A DNA stretch of 64,000 nucleotides, taken from assembly GCA_963210315.1 (NCBI GenBank), contig OY723317.1, forward strand, positions 682,001 through 746,000, given 5' to 3'. This stretch comes from Rhynchopus euleeides. Lineage: Eukaryota; Euglenozoa; Diplonemea; Diplonemida; Diplonemidae. The position numbers were made by a program, and so were the translations under genes. The notes under the pieces were generated by a model. The model was given only the letters and a program-made list of their open reading frames with translations. It did not search any database and had not been told where the DNA came from. This document shows positions 10,846-21,030 of the stretch, piece by piece; the stretch's first letter is position 1, and every line of letters starts with the position of its first letter.

Positions 10846-11342
10846 CGGGGGGGGGGGGGGGGGGTGGGAGTAGGGACGGGGACAGGGGGTGGGGGTGGGA
10901 GGTTGAAAGGGAGAGAGAGAGAGAGGGATCCCCCTCCCTTTCCCCGTCACCTGTCCCCAGTTCCCTGTGGTGGAGGGGGGTGGGGGGGGGGGGGGTGGTG
11001 GGGCGCAGCACTGCAAAATATATAGAGAAGGCCTGTGTGTGTTCCCAGGGGGGGGGGGGGTCACACCTCTCTCTCGGGTTGCTTGTGTGGCAGGGCAAAG
11101 GCAGCGGGGTGGGGTGGGGGTGGGGGGGGAGGAGGTTGGGAGATGTTGTGAGAGTGGGGGGAAGGGCTCACTCCTTTCCCCACCTTTTTTCTGCATTCCT
11201 TAGCGGAGGTCCCCATTAGGGGTTCCACCACTTGCCCACCCACCCCCACCCGCCAGGCAAAGCCCTGCATTCCGATAAGCACAGACAGGACCATTTCGTT
11301 CAGAAGGAGCCTCTCGCAGAGTGTCCCCTAGAGTCCACACTA
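10846..11342. other. Intergenic, G-rich
   Basis: Contains G-runs at about 10850-10864, 10981-10995 and 11050-11061, and a GAGAGA tract near 10912. It probably contains the 5' leader of the TIG-cystinosin gene. No independent gene is visible. Confidence 0.55.
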
Positions 11343-12332
11343 CTATTTGCTGCAGGCCCCGCCTCCCCCACCGCGCACCTGCCACTTGAGATCTGCGTCC
11401 GGATCGTTGGGGTCGTCCGCATCCACACCCCCTCCCCCTTCGGCATCGGCAACAGCCTGTGCCGCAGCCTTGTGCTCCGCAGCCATCTCCTCGACCAGCT
11501 CCTCGAGGCTCCTCCCCGTGGCTTCGATACACCCTATGTCCCGGAACTCTTCGGCATACCCCGCTGTGACCCGCACCACGGCAGCAACCTCCGGCAGCCA
11601 GTGCTGCAGGGTCCGCTGCACGTTCTCCCTCAGCGTGTCTGACGAGGAGGTGCAGGAGGAGCACGCCCCCTGCAGGGTCACCAGCACCGCGCCTGTCCCC
11701 TCGTCGTATCCAACGAGGCGGAGGTCGCCTCCGTCACGTTGAACCATGGGCCTCACCTCGCCTGCAATCAGCTCTTTGATTGCCTGGAGTGCATCCGAGT
11801 CGTCATCTGACGGGTGCGTGTCAGGGTAGGCTACCCCCTCCCCGTCGTTGCTGACTGCCGGCTGCCCGCTCTGCGCGAAGGCGGTGATCGCCTCGCACAC
11901 CCTGGGGCCCATGTCCATCCAGCTGCACCGCCCCTCCTTCGTGACGGAGACGAAGTCGGGCCCGACCATCACCCCGCGGACCCCGGCAATCTCGAAGATG
12001 AACATCGCGAGCGGGCTGCCATACGCCACATTCGCCCCGAGGTACTCCCGGGTCCCTTCCCGCATGAAAGGCTCGCCGCCAGGGAGGGCGAATTTCTTGC
12101 ATTCTGCATTGGGCGTCTCGCTGATGCGGATGAAGATGTGCCTCCGTGACCCGCGGAGAACGCCTGCGCGCCGCGAGGCAGCACCTCCAGCGGAGGGGTG
12201 TGGTTGCAAGGAGGCGGGGCTGGGGCCGTGGCTGCCCGCAGGGCAGAGGGGGGAGGGGAAGGAGAAGTTGGTTGCCGCTGCGGGGGTGGCGGCGCCGTGC
12301 CCCGCGCCACGGCAGAGCAGCGCGCGGCGCAT
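11343..12332 (-). CDS. NFU1: NFU1-type mitochondrial iron-sulphur cluster scaffold
   Basis: Carrier of 4Fe-4S clusters for mitochondrial apoproteins such as lipoyl synthase. 329 aa. Residues 1-65 are Arg/Ala/Ser rich without acidic residues, as expected for a mitochondrial presequence. Residues about 66-155 are the Nfu N-terminal domain (IFIRISETPNAECKKFALPG, REYLGANVAYGSPLAMFIF, VMVGPDFVSVTK). Residues about 183-260 are the NifU C-terminal domain, with LIAGEVRPMVQRDGGDL and the cluster-binding C224-x2-C227 in QGACSSCTSS. The C-terminal 60 residues (Ala/Glu, then a Gly-rich end) are longer than usual. Single exon, ATG at 12332. Confidence 0.94.
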   Translation of the reverse strand: MRRALLCRGAGHGAATPAAATNFSFPSPLCPAGSHGPSPASLQPHPSAGGAASRRAGVLRGSRRHIFIRISETPNAECKKFALPGGEPFMREGTREYLGANVAYGSPLAMFIFEIAGVRGVMVGPDFVSVTKEGRCSWMDMGPRVCEAITAFAQSGQPAVSNDGEGVAYPDTHPSDDDSDALQAIKELIAGEVRPMVQRDGGDLRLVGYDEGTGAVLVTLQGACSSCTSSSDTLRENVQRTLQHWLPEVAAVVRVTAGYAEEFRDIGCIEATGRSLEELVEEMAAEHKAAAQAVADAEGGGGVDADDPNDPDADLKWQVRGGGGGACSK

Positions 12333-13534
12333 TGTCGCTGCGGCTCGGGGGCCTTACCCGGGGCCTCCTTGCCCCTTCCCCCCCCCCCCCACCAGGCCCG
12401 CCCCTTGGTGCGGTTTTGGGCGTGGGGATTTTTTGCGAGCTTTTTTTTACGATGGGTTGCCCGTGCCGTCAAGTCGTGGATGTCATTCTGAAGGAGGGGC
12501 ATGGCAAAAAGGTAAAGCGGGGCAAGGGGGGAGGTGGGGTGGGGAGAGTGGGGTGGCGCTGCGTTTATCCCTGCAGCCATTGTCAGAGCGGCTGTGAGAG
12601 GCTTGAAGGAAAGGCTTTTCTTTGGGGGGCCCGTTCCGTTGCTACTCTTTGGGAGCAGCATTATTTCCCCCAGAACCTCTCTCTCTTTGAATGCAGGGGG
12701 ATCTTGCGGTTCATTTTTTTGAATGATGTTCCCCCGCATCGCAACGCAGGCAGATAAGGCCAAAATCAAGCCACCCCGTGTTTCAAAACCGCCAGGGGGG
12801 GAGGTGGGGGAGTTCTAAACCTGATCCTGGGGGTCAGCAGCAGCAGCACGGTAGTACCACTACCTTCTATTTAGGGGAACGGGGGGATGGGGGGGGGGGG
12901 TCTTAGAGAGGGTGCGGTGCCGTAGAACCCGTTGTTTTAGACACTTGTCCCTGAGGGGGATGTGCTCGTGGCGCAGGGGGTCACGAGCGCACCGGAGGGC
13001 GGGCAGAAGACGTATATTGATGCGCTCCGCGCTGTGACGTTTACATGATCCATGTGCCGAGCAACCGTGTGTCGGGGATGCTGTTACAGCACACACAGGT
13101 TAATCTTTTTCGTTTAGTGTAGGTCGCACCGAGCGAGCTCTGCTGCCCTCCACACACGCGAATATGTATGGAAAGTGTTGTGGAAAGTGGCAGGCCATTT
13201 ACGACCCAGCCCTCACACAAGTATCAGCACACTCCAGCTCTCTGCACAGCCACACCCGCCCGGAGGATACTCTGTTACTCTTGCAGCGGTGCGAGAACAC
13301 ACCACCAGCACATCTCTCTCCTCAGCCAAACCGGGCACCCGGCTCCTCCAAACCCTCGACAGCCGTGGATCCCGAAACCCCACACAGCACGCCGCATGGG
13401 GTGGGGGGCCATCTCAACACCTTTGTGCACACAGGGTAATGTTCATCACCAACGCGAAGTCTCGCAGCAATACAAGCAGGATGGCTTGCGCTACAACACC
13501 CCTGCCTCCAATCTTAGAAACTCTCAACCTCAAC
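12333..13534. other. Intergenic, nothing recognised
   Basis: 1.2 kb with homopolymer runs (C-run about 12380, G-run about 12890) and a CACACACGCGAAT string at 13151, shared with small dispersed elements elsewhere. No supported ORF, tRNA or repeat boundary. Confidence 0.5.
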
Positions 13535-14374
13535 TTAAGCCATGGCGTACCCAGATGCAGTGCGTGGCCTCTGGACCGATGCGGATGGAGGCCTCGGTGT
13601 GCGTGCCGCAGCAAATCTCGCCTGCTGCATCTTAAACTGTTTGTTGAACGTCGCACACGGCATCGACGTGCACATCGGTGAATACCACTGCGGCCCAATC
13701 TCCGACGATATCCGCACCGGTATGAAAGCCCCCAGCTTCTTCGACATCAAGCCGTGCTGCGTCCTGTCCTTCTGCCCCCCTCCCAGCGGCTGCTGCGCCG
13801 CACGGTTCCTGAAATCGGCCCTCCCGTCCCCCAGGCGGCACCCCCGCGCGTCGTAACTCTGCGGGCCGGGCGTCGCGCACCGCGGGGTCACAAACCGGTC
13901 CGCATTCCCAAACGTCGACACGACCCTCCCCCCCATCGACAGGCAGGGGCGCCGCGCCGTCTTTGCATACCGCGACCTGCCAGCCCGACACTGTGGCCCA
14001 CCGAAGTCCGAAACTCCAAGATACTCCCCGGGGCCCAACGCGCCTGCGCCTGACTCCAGGACAGCCCCCCTCCCGCTATCCTCCCCCCAGCAGGGCGTGA
14101 TGGGGTACTGCGAGTGGGGATACCGCGGCTTGAACCGCCTCGGGCCCTGGTGGAACCCCACCGACGTCCCGCACCTCTCCCCTCCGCCCCGCGGCGAGTT
14201 CCCCGGGAGGAAGGCCAGCAGGGGGACCGCTGGGGCTGTGGCTGCCGCGGCGCCCGGCCCCATCGCCCCGCCGCGCGGGGAGGCGGCTGGCTGCCGCACA
14301 CCCCCACAGACACCCCCCCGTGCGCCGCAGCCCCCAGCAGCCTCTCCAGGCTGGGTTCGCGGGGATACAGGCAT
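13535..14374 (-). CDS. SHIPPO-repeat (STPGR/ODF3-like) protein, probable axonemal or microtubule protein
   Basis: 279 aa, single exon, ATG at 14374 and TAA at 13535. Gly/Pro/Arg-rich with no hydrophobic span. It has two SHIPPO-type motifs: GPGEYLGVSDFGG (114-126) and STFGNADRF...TPGPQSYDARG (153-178). Each combines PG(P/E)xxY with an SxFG element, as in proteins associated with ciliary or flagellar microtubules. The rest is unmatched; LMSKKLGAFIP... and the C-terminal RPPSASVQRPRTASGY are basic. Function is inferred from motif and family only. An alternative is a generic basic disordered protein. Confidence 0.7.
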   Translation of the reverse strand: MPVSPRTQPGEAAGGCGARGGVCGGVRQPAASPRGGAMGPGAAAATAPAVPLLAFLPGNSPRGGGERCGTSVGFHQGPRRFKPRYPHSQYPITPCWGEDSGRGAVLESGAGALGPGEYLGVSDFGGPQCRAGRSRYAKTARRPCLSMGGRVVSTFGNADRFVTPRCATPGPQSYDARGCRLGDGRADFRNRAAQQPLGGGQKDRTQHGLMSKKLGAFIPVRISSEIGPQWYSPMCTSMPCATFNKQFKMQQARFAAARTPRPPSASVQRPRTASGYAMA

Positions 14375-15022
14375 GGGCTATGGGGTTGGGAAGCGGGAGA
14401 ATCGTGTTGTGTGTTTGTGTGTGTAGCCAAGAAAGAACCCAAGGGGTGGTAGGGCGGGGGTAGGGTGGGGAGAGAGGAGCACACTCCCGCTCGCTGCCAC
14501 CTCTCGGTTTGGATCAGCGGTGCATTGGGGTGGTGGGGGTGGGGTGGTGAGTGGGAGGGAAGCAGGTGTGTGCCGTGTGGCCCTGTCGGGCTGCCCTGAT
14601 GTCGAGGTGGAGGGTGGATCAGACTGGGCATGCTGAGCCAGTGAGTGTGGGGAGGGGAGCCGAAGACACCCCCCCCCCCCCGCGAATGCGCGAAATAGAC
14701 TCTCTCTCTCTAGCTAGAATCCACTGTTTCGCTGTGGCAGTCGGGGAAAGGGGGGGGGGGGGTGGGGGGGGGGGGGGCGTTAAGCGGGGGACGGGGGGCC
14801 CACCGCCTCTCGCATAATAACCTTCTATGGTTCCACCTGCATCAACAACACATGGAGGCATCGAGGTGGAGGGCAAAACAGGGGCGGGTCTCGGAGAGGC
14901 TCGCCGAGAGTATGCTTTTTTGTGGTGCATCGAAGAGGCCAGCGGCAGGGGTTGTTGGGGGGGTGGAGACGGGCTGGAGGGGTTCGTGCGCATGCGTGGG
15001 GTGTGATTCTTTTTTTAAAATA

Positions 15023-15236
15023 CCTACCACCCCCCCCGTGTATATGTCACCCCCCAAAAGAGGTGTGTTTATGTCACCCCCAGGCGGCCCTGGCGGGGGG
15101 TGACATACACTAACCTACCACCCCCCCGTGTTTATGTCACCCCCGAAAAGGTGTGCTCATGTCACCCCCCTCCCGATTTTTGCACCTGGGGGGGGGGGGG
15201 GGGGGGGGGGGTGACATATTCACGGGGGGTGGTAGG
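15023..15236. mobile_element. Foldback/MITE-like element, TA-CC family (TGTCACCCCCC type)
   Basis: 214 bp. The left end is CCTACCACCCCCCCCGTG and the right end is CACGGGGGGTGGTAGG, inverted. It is flanked by TA on both sides (15021-15022 and 15237-15238). Inside, the motif ATGTCACCCCC or its complement occurs five or six times, facing a 24-nt G-run. No coding capacity. It shares layout, but not sequence, with the elements at 28758, 29140 and 40058. Confidence 0.75.
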
Positions 15237-15689
15237 TACCAGACAAAATTTGCGCCGCATATCACCCTTTGCGAGAGGGTGCTGTCCACGCTGTGTATGT
15301 GGGTTGTTGGGTGGGTGTCATTTCGCATCGCGACGGTGGCGGGGGGGTGGATGCTCCGGTAGGTCCGTAATGCCCCAGTGTTATGTTTGTGCAAAACCGG
15401 AAAAGACGGCACCACAGGGGAGGGGAGGCGGGGGGGATGGGCGCTGCCGCTTTGCCGTTTCAGCAACCCTAGTTCTTTTCTGTTCATTATTGTCGATTTT
15501 GAGTTCGTGAAAAAAAACCATTCTCTTTTCACATATGCCGCGGGGGGGGGGGGGGTTGGGGTGTTCTCTTGAACGACATATTTACAGCTTTGTTGAGAAG
15601 TGAAACGCATCCCCTCCCTCCCCCCCCCCCCCCACGTACTCCTCAACCCATCACCCCTGCCCTCACGGAACTTATTCCGAAAAATTCAA

Positions 15690-15772
15690 ACCTATCTGTG
15701 CCCCCCCCCCCGCCGGATCGTAAAGTGACAGCAAAACAAGACAGAAAGTTTCGCCGAACTAACAAACATAGA
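15690..15772. repeat. Dispersed repeat, copy 1 (GGATCGTAAAGTGACAGC type)
   Basis: CTATCTGTGCCCCC, a C-run, then CGGATCGTAAAGTGACAGC, AAAACAAGACA and GCCGAACTAACAAA. The same blocks recur at about 36997-37200, where a longer stretch separates the last two. Confidence 0.6.
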
Positions 15773-16038
15773 GAAAAAGGGGGGGCTTGTTCGGTGCCTG
15801 CCCCCTTGAAAAGGCCTATTGGTTACGCAGAAGATCTTACACAAAGGCATTCTTTTCGTTTCCATTTGGCACCTCTCAAAAGGAAACTTCGACCTTCTTT
15901 ACGCCGCTCTTCCAGGAGATCCTATGCGATATTTAGGGCCGCCGTTGGGTTGCGCTCCCCACCCCCACCCCTTCCGCGCAGCACCCTTCTCAAGCAACAA
16001 CCCAAAGTGGCACGATCTTACCCCACCCACCCAACCCG

Positions 16039-16953
16039 CTAGGAGGCAAGCAGCGCCTGGCTGTGGAGGTCATCCGGAACCGCATCTGCGGCAGCAACGC
16101 CGGTGCTGGGTCCCGCTGAGGTTGAGGAGGTTACACCGGCGCCCCCTCCCCCGCCACCCCCTTCCAGATCCTCCATCTCCTCCGCTCCTGTCTCCGCGCA
16201 GGCGACGTAGGAAGTGTCAGGGGCTGCATCCAAATCCCCGGCGGCATGCGCATCACGGTACCTCTTTAAAGCCCAGCGGATCCCGAAGGAGATCGCCACG
16301 ACACAGCCCGTGAGGAAGAGGCACGCAAGCAACATTCCGAATGGGCGTGTGAAGAACGTGCGCCGTTTGTTCAGAACGTAGAACTCATCCCAGATGCAGT
16401 TCATCCCGCCCCGCCTCACTGCGCTGCGATACTCCATAGTGTAATCCGGTGCATCTGGGCTGGGCACCCTGTGGTATAACTCCATGTCGGAAAACTCTGG
16501 GAACGGCTTGTCCTCAACGGGCAGTATTCTGAAGTATATATCAGACCAGAAGAATGGCTCCCCAACCACGTCCGCCTTGGTGGAGGGGCACCACCCGTAT
16601 TTGAGATGGAGGAGTTTGTACGCCTCAGCCTCGACGAGGCAGTCCTTTCCGACGAGGCAGGGCGCAATATTTGTCTTTACCCCCAGATGGCTCCGGTAGC
16701 CTCCGCCGCAGGCGCAGCAGGCCTGCCAGCTGCGGAGATGGACTGCCTCTGAGGCATTCCACAACAATTTGCGCGACCCGCAGCTTCCGGCGAAGTAAGC
16801 GCAGGTCCTGCCGTGCTCATCGGACCAAGGCAGATCTGGATCGGATGGGTGGGGCAGGTCTCGGCATGGTTCCTCACCGGCACAGCCGAGCGGCGGCTGG
16901 TCGAGCAGGGACAGCGCAAGGCATGCTGCGACCAGTCGGGAAGTGAAGTGCAT
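16039..16953 (-). CDS. Type I membrane protein with short Cys-rich ectodomain
   Basis: 304 aa. The start is ATG at 16953, 2 nt after TTCTCCAG, which looks like a (trans-)splice acceptor. The longer ORF above it is low complexity. The signal peptide is about residues 1-24 (RLVAACLALSLL). Residues 30-85 are a Cys module (C30, WSDEHGRTCAYF, C51, C58, LWNASEA, ACCACGGG at 78-85), a kind common in protist secreted proteins. A second conserved-looking part (100-200) holds C99, C105, C122 and C186. A membrane span at about 205-226 (FGMLLACLFLTGCVVAISFG) precedes RWALKRYRD and an acidic, Gly-rich cytosolic tail. I do not recognise a specific family; topology is read from the sequence. Confidence 0.75.
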   Translation of the reverse strand: MHFTSRLVAACLALSLLDQPPLGCAGEEPCRDLPHPSDPDLPWSDEHGRTCAYFAGSCGSRKLLWNASEAVHLRSWQACCACGGGYRSHLGVKTNIAPCLVGKDCLVEAEAYKLLHLKYGWCPSTKADVVGEPFFWSDIYFRILPVEDKPFPEFSDMELYHRVPSPDAPDYTMEYRSAVRRGGMNCIWDEFYVLNKRRTFFTRPFGMLLACLFLTGCVVAISFGIRWALKRYRDAHAAGDLDAAPDTSYVACAETGAEEMEDLEGGGGGGGAGVTSSTSAGPSTGVAAADAVPDDLHSQALLAS

Positions 16954-17320
16954 CCCTGGAGAACAGATGTGGGGAGGGTGTGTGGTGGTGGGGTGGGGTG
17001 AAGCCCTATCTGTGCCCCTCCCCCCCCCCTCTCCCGTCGCTGGGTGTCGTGAGGTGGCAGCACAACGAGACCAAACAAACCGATTGCTGCCGAAAGTTGT
17101 TCTGTCACTCTTTGTGTCGTTCTCCGGGCTGCCTCCCTCCGCCCGTGATAAGAGCAAGACGTCTCCGCCCGTGTGGGCGGGGAAGGGGTGGTGGGGGTGG
17201 GGTGTTTTGGGGATCGGCCCCGGCGCATGGCAACGCGCCTGGCCAAACACGCACACACCCCATCCCGGCCCTTCCCTTTGGGCTCATGGGCACATAACCC
17301 CACCCCTTCGCCGCCACAAA

Positions 17321-17429
17321 GGGGGCCCTCGCTACCAGATGTGACTGAGTGAGAAAAAGTGAGTTCCAGCCCACTTCTCCTCACTGACTGACGAGCTGCG
17401 ACGAGCTTTGACTGGTAGCGAGGGCCCCC
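17321..17429. mobile_element. Miniature inverted-repeat element, GGGCCCTCGCTACCAG family, copy 1
   Basis: Ends are GGGGGCCCTCGCTACCAG and CTGGTAGCGAGGGCCCCC. The interior reads GTGAGAAAAAGTGAG, then TCCAGCCCACTT, then ACTGACTGACGAGCT. Flanks share AAA. Two more copies lie at 38847-38947 and 55275-55385. Confidence 0.8.
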
Positions 17430-17547
17430 AAAGAATCGATTTGGAATTTGCGGCAATTCCTTTCTTTTTTTGCTCTGTGGCGAACGGGGCGTGCCACGGC
17501 CATCACTACCAGGGTGGTGGTGGTGGTCGTGTGTGGAGGCAAGATAC

Positions 17548-18889
17548 AAAAAAAAACACAAACTTGGTGTGATCATATAGGGGTTCTGTGCCAGTTCTGT
17601 GCCGGTTCTGTGCCAGGTCTGTGCCAGTTCTGGGGGCCCTTCAGGAATCCTTCGAGAAATGTATTCCAGAATTGTTCTGGGGGGTCTGCGCGGACTTGGC
17701 CGTTTTCTGGGAGTCGGGTACTTTCCCAAGGGTATGCTGGGCCCACCATCCTCCACCATGGCATGGGGTGGGGTGAGGTGGGATTTCGGACATGTGCCCG
17801 AAAAACTGACAAGTACCCGCCAATTTCCCCCATATTCTAATTCTGGAACGGAAAAATACTGGAACGGAATAATGTTCCAAGTTTCGAAAACTCGGGTTTG
17901 TTCCAGTTATTTTCCGTTCCAGAAAAAATCCGTTCCAGCATTTTTCCGTTCCAGTATTTTTCCGAATACGGTATGTGGATTTGGTGTCTCCTGGGAGAGT
18001 TCATTTCTTGTGAAAGGGTCAGTCGGGCAGCCAACACCCACCCAGACCCAGCGGGACCCCCAGACGGTTTTTTCACAAACCCGTTCATTTGAATATTCGG
18101 AATCTGTGCGGATCGTAGTGGGGTCACTTCATTGGCGTAGGTGCCACACATCACCCCTGAAATGTGGGTCTGGTTCCAAGGCGTGAGTGGACCAACACTG
18201 CCTCTGAGGTGACACCACAGGCTCTGGAAGGGCTCGAGTGGACTGTGCTGGGTTCTCGGTCGGTGGTGCACTGTGCAGTAGTCGGCACAGCCACAACCTA
18301 AAACCTCAAAGGCAGTGAGTCTGAGGAACCACACGTACACGGAATCGACATGGAACCCGATTTTCAATCACCCCAACATCGGGTTTGCATTCATTTGAAC
18401 AATTGAACTCCGTGCAAATCGTAGTGGGGTCACTTTTGCAGTGTAGGTGCCACACACCACTCCTGGAATGTTGGTTTGCTTCAGGTGTGGGGAAGTGACT
18501 CGCTCCCGAGGGAGGTGACATGCAGGGCGGAAGCCATCGACACCCGTGTTGTTGGTCATCTGTGGCAGAGGCTAGAGAGCCGTGTACTCGGCGTGCTCGA
18601 ACAACAATGGCTGGGCGTCCTCTCAAGTCTCCTCCCAAGGGGTGACCATCTGTGCGTATTGTGATGGGGTCATTTGACCACGGGGTGCCGATTCACACCC
18701 ATATCTGGCCTTTCGTCACTGGGGCTCACCACAAGGTTTGTTTGTGGTCTCTCGACCCACTACAGGGCCACTACAAACCTGCACGGACATTTCCTGAAGG
18801 ATTGTGGACCGGTGTTCTGTGCCAGTTCTGTGCCAGGTCTGTGCCAGTTCTGGGGGGTTCCATGATCACACCAAAACTCGTGTTTTTTT
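17548..18889. mobile_element. Possible 1.3-kb inverted-ended element
   Basis: The left end reads A-run, CACAAACTTGGTGTGATCAT; the right end reads ATGATCACACCAAAACTCG, GTG, T-run. Next to both ends are repeats of TCTGTGCCAGTTCTG in the same orientation. Inside are three degenerate copies of a block with TCGTAGTGGGGTCACTT (about 18113, 18419, 18657) and part of a TTCCGTTCCAG element. No target duplication is clear, so the boundaries are tentative. Confidence 0.45.
17672..17971. mobile_element. 5'-truncated copy of the CCGTATTCGG element
   Basis: Nearly identical to the right part of the element at 28758-29509: GGGGGGTCTGCGCGGACTTGG, CCACCATGGCATGGGGTGGG, AACGGAAAAATACTGGAACG. It ends with CCGAATACGG followed by TA (17972-17973). 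The CCGTATTCGG left end is absent. Confidence 0.7.
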
Positions 18890-19140
18890 GACTGATGGGC
18901 CAGAAGACCCAAGCCCTCGGGGCTGGGAGGCACAGAATGGGAAAGGGCGGTATCAACGCCTGAGAGACAGCAAAGGTGGAGGGATCCTGGCCCTCCAGGG
19001 TTCTCTCCAGAGCTTTTTACGCCGTCGTAGTCAGCACATCGAGGGGGTGGGGGGGATGCACACGAGGCCGCAGTGTGTTTTGTTGAATGCGTTTGGTGGT
19101 TCACCGCCGGCGTGCCACCCCCACCCCTCCACCCCTGGTG

Positions 19141-20174
19141 CTAATCAAACTGCCCCTCCTCCCCGACCAAGGACGGCCGTGTCACCTTGTTCTCCTCCAC
19201 AAGCTGCTGGAGGCAGCGCGGGAAGAACCGCTTCCCCTCCCAGCTGAGGTGCACGCACTCCAGCGTGGAGCTTCGATGCAGCCCCTTTGCAAGCCTGTCC
19301 AGGGCTTCGTAGGTCATGTCGTTGTCTGTTGCGTGTGTGTGTCAGGTGTGGAGGGCGGAACAAGTCTTTAACGGGTCTTTGTTTGTGCCAACAACGAAAA
19401 GCTTTCCGTTGATCGCACACTGTGCTGGGTGGGATTTTGCTGAAACAACATCCAGGGCATACTGGCAAGGCTCAAGTCCCCAAGGGTCGCAGAGGCGGAC
19501 GCCATGTCGCAGATCGCATCCACCGAAGCATCGGTGATGTTGTTGGCGCTGAGGTGCAGGGTGTGCAGCAGCGTCGACCCGACGGCAGCGCAGATGTCCC
19601 GGCACCCCGCATCCCCGATGCCACACTGCCTCAGGTAGAGCATGAAGAGTGGGGGCGCGGATGCACCCGCAAGCATCTCCGCAACCGCGGCGGCGCCGTC
19701 ATCGCCTATCGCGTTGCAGCTGAGGTCCAGGCGGGTCAGCTGCTGCGTGGGGCAATGCGACAAGGCGCTGCACAGCGCAGATACCCCGACACAGGTTAAC
19801 CGGTTCCCGTCGACCGCGATCTCCCGGAGCCCGGCGATCGCGCCTGAGCGGAGCCCCTCTGAGAAGCACACCGCCCCCGCATCTGTGATGTCGTTCATCG
19901 ACAGATCCAGGGCTGTCACACTGCTGTTCTTCGCCAGGGCATCAACCACCTGCTCCAGCGACGGGTCGTCCACACGCGGGCCCGCCCCTCCCTCTAACCG
20001 GATCGTGTCCGCCTTGTTGTCCAAAATGGCGCATATCGCCGCGTTGATCCTGTTGAAGCAGCCCTCAGCATCCGTCACCTCCAGGCCATACTCCGGGTGC
20101 ACGCAGGAAACGCCACCGCTGCCACAGCTAAGGGGCAGGCAGCCCAGCCCGCCGTCAGGGGTGACTGCGAGCAT
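19141..20174 (-). CDS. Leucine-rich-repeat protein (RNase-inhibitor-like)
   Basis: 298 aa in two exons: 20174..19463, intron 19462..19327/19326 (GTATGCC...CAACAG, phase 1) and 19325..19141 (TAG). The intron junction joins LSLA to NNDMTYEALDRLAKGL, completing an LRR. Without it the ORF runs into MPWMLFQQNP..., which is intron. LRR units include LDLSMNDITDAGAVCFSEGL, IAVDGNRLTCVGVSALCSAL, LDLSCNAIGDDGAAAVAEML, LYLRQCGIGDAGCRDICAAV and LHLSANNITDASVDAICDMA, all 28-29 residues, the NLR/RI-type. No signal peptide. The ATG at 20174 is the first true ATG; the frame stays open to a GTG at 20225. A missing upstream exon is possible. Role unknown beyond protein binding. Confidence 0.85.
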
Positions 20175-20539
20175 ACCCGGAGGTACTCCGGGGGGGATGG
20201 GTGGACTGGTGGGGACACACCCCACACCCCCGACCCGCCAAACAGCCTCGTCTCCTGCAGGCTGGGTGGTGGTGGGCAGGATGCAAAGTGTGCAAGTGAT
20301 ACAGCGAAAATTAATTCAAAGAAATGACGCCGGGTGGGGGTGGGCGGGGCGGGGGGGGGTGCGCTGTCTGCTTGCGTTCTTTTGGTGGAAAACTAAGGGT
20401 TATACATGTTAACGCGGCTCGCGGAGGGAGAGAGAGAGAGAGAGAGGGCGAGCGAGACGTGACGCTTGCTTTGGTCTGCGCTTGCGTGGGCTGGAGTTTC
20501 AGGAGGGGGCAGCACGCCAGCGGCACGTTGTCAAAGCAC

Positions 20540-20763
<224 letters not shown>

Positions 20764-20940
20764 GCTGTACTTCATTGCTGTACTTCATTGGTCGAGGACG
20801 TCGCAGAGGATAAACGGCAATTGCACCGCTGTGTGTAACTGGGACAACAGTTCTGTACAGAAAATACATACTTCCGGACCTGAAGGAGAAGGGGAGGGGA
20901 GGAAGAGGGGGTGAGTCTGGTCCTACTATATGCGAAGAGC

Positions 20941-21030
20941 GAAATCGTAGTCATTTCGCTTCATTGTAGACACCCTGTCCAGCAACTGTGGGAGAACAGT
21001 TTCCGGACAACTTTTTTTGTTGAGCGCACA
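20941..21030 (+). repeat. Dispersed stem-loop repeat, copy 1
   Basis: About 88 bp shared with 39335-39421 and 61428-61503. The core is CACCCTGTCCAGCAACTGTG then GGAGAACAGTT, TCCGGAC and a T-run. AACTG/CAGTT and GTCC/GGAC can pair as nested stems around TGGGAGAA. It could be a small RNA gene or a mobile repeat; direction is uncertain. Confidence 0.65.

Larger units (their letters stand above)
14375..16038. other. Intergenic with G/C homopolymers and a TA-flanked inverted-repeat element
   Basis: Contains long G-runs (14750-14777; 24 G at 15188-15211) and C-runs (15621-15634), the element at 15023-15236, and the 5' part of a dispersed repeat at 15690-15772. No coding sequence is supportable. 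Confidence 0.6.
16954..19140. other. Intergenic with several repeat elements
   Basis: Contains a 109-bp miniature element (17321-17429), a larger inverted-ended block (17548-18889) with a truncated TTCCGTTCCAG-type element inside, and degenerate repeats of ATCGTAGTGGGGTCACTT. No gene is supportable. Confidence 0.6.

Noticed and set aside
10846..11196. 117-residue N-terminal extension of the TIG-cystinosin protein
   Set aside because: Translation of G/C homopolymers (Pro/Gly runs); the signal segment follows the ATG at 10845.
16954..17256. N-terminal extension of the Cys-rich membrane protein
   Set aside because: Low complexity; the signal peptide begins at the ATG at 16953, just after an acceptor-like AG.
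20175..20225. GTG start for the LRR protein
   Set aside because: GTG is not an expected start in a nuclear gene; first ATG is at 20174.
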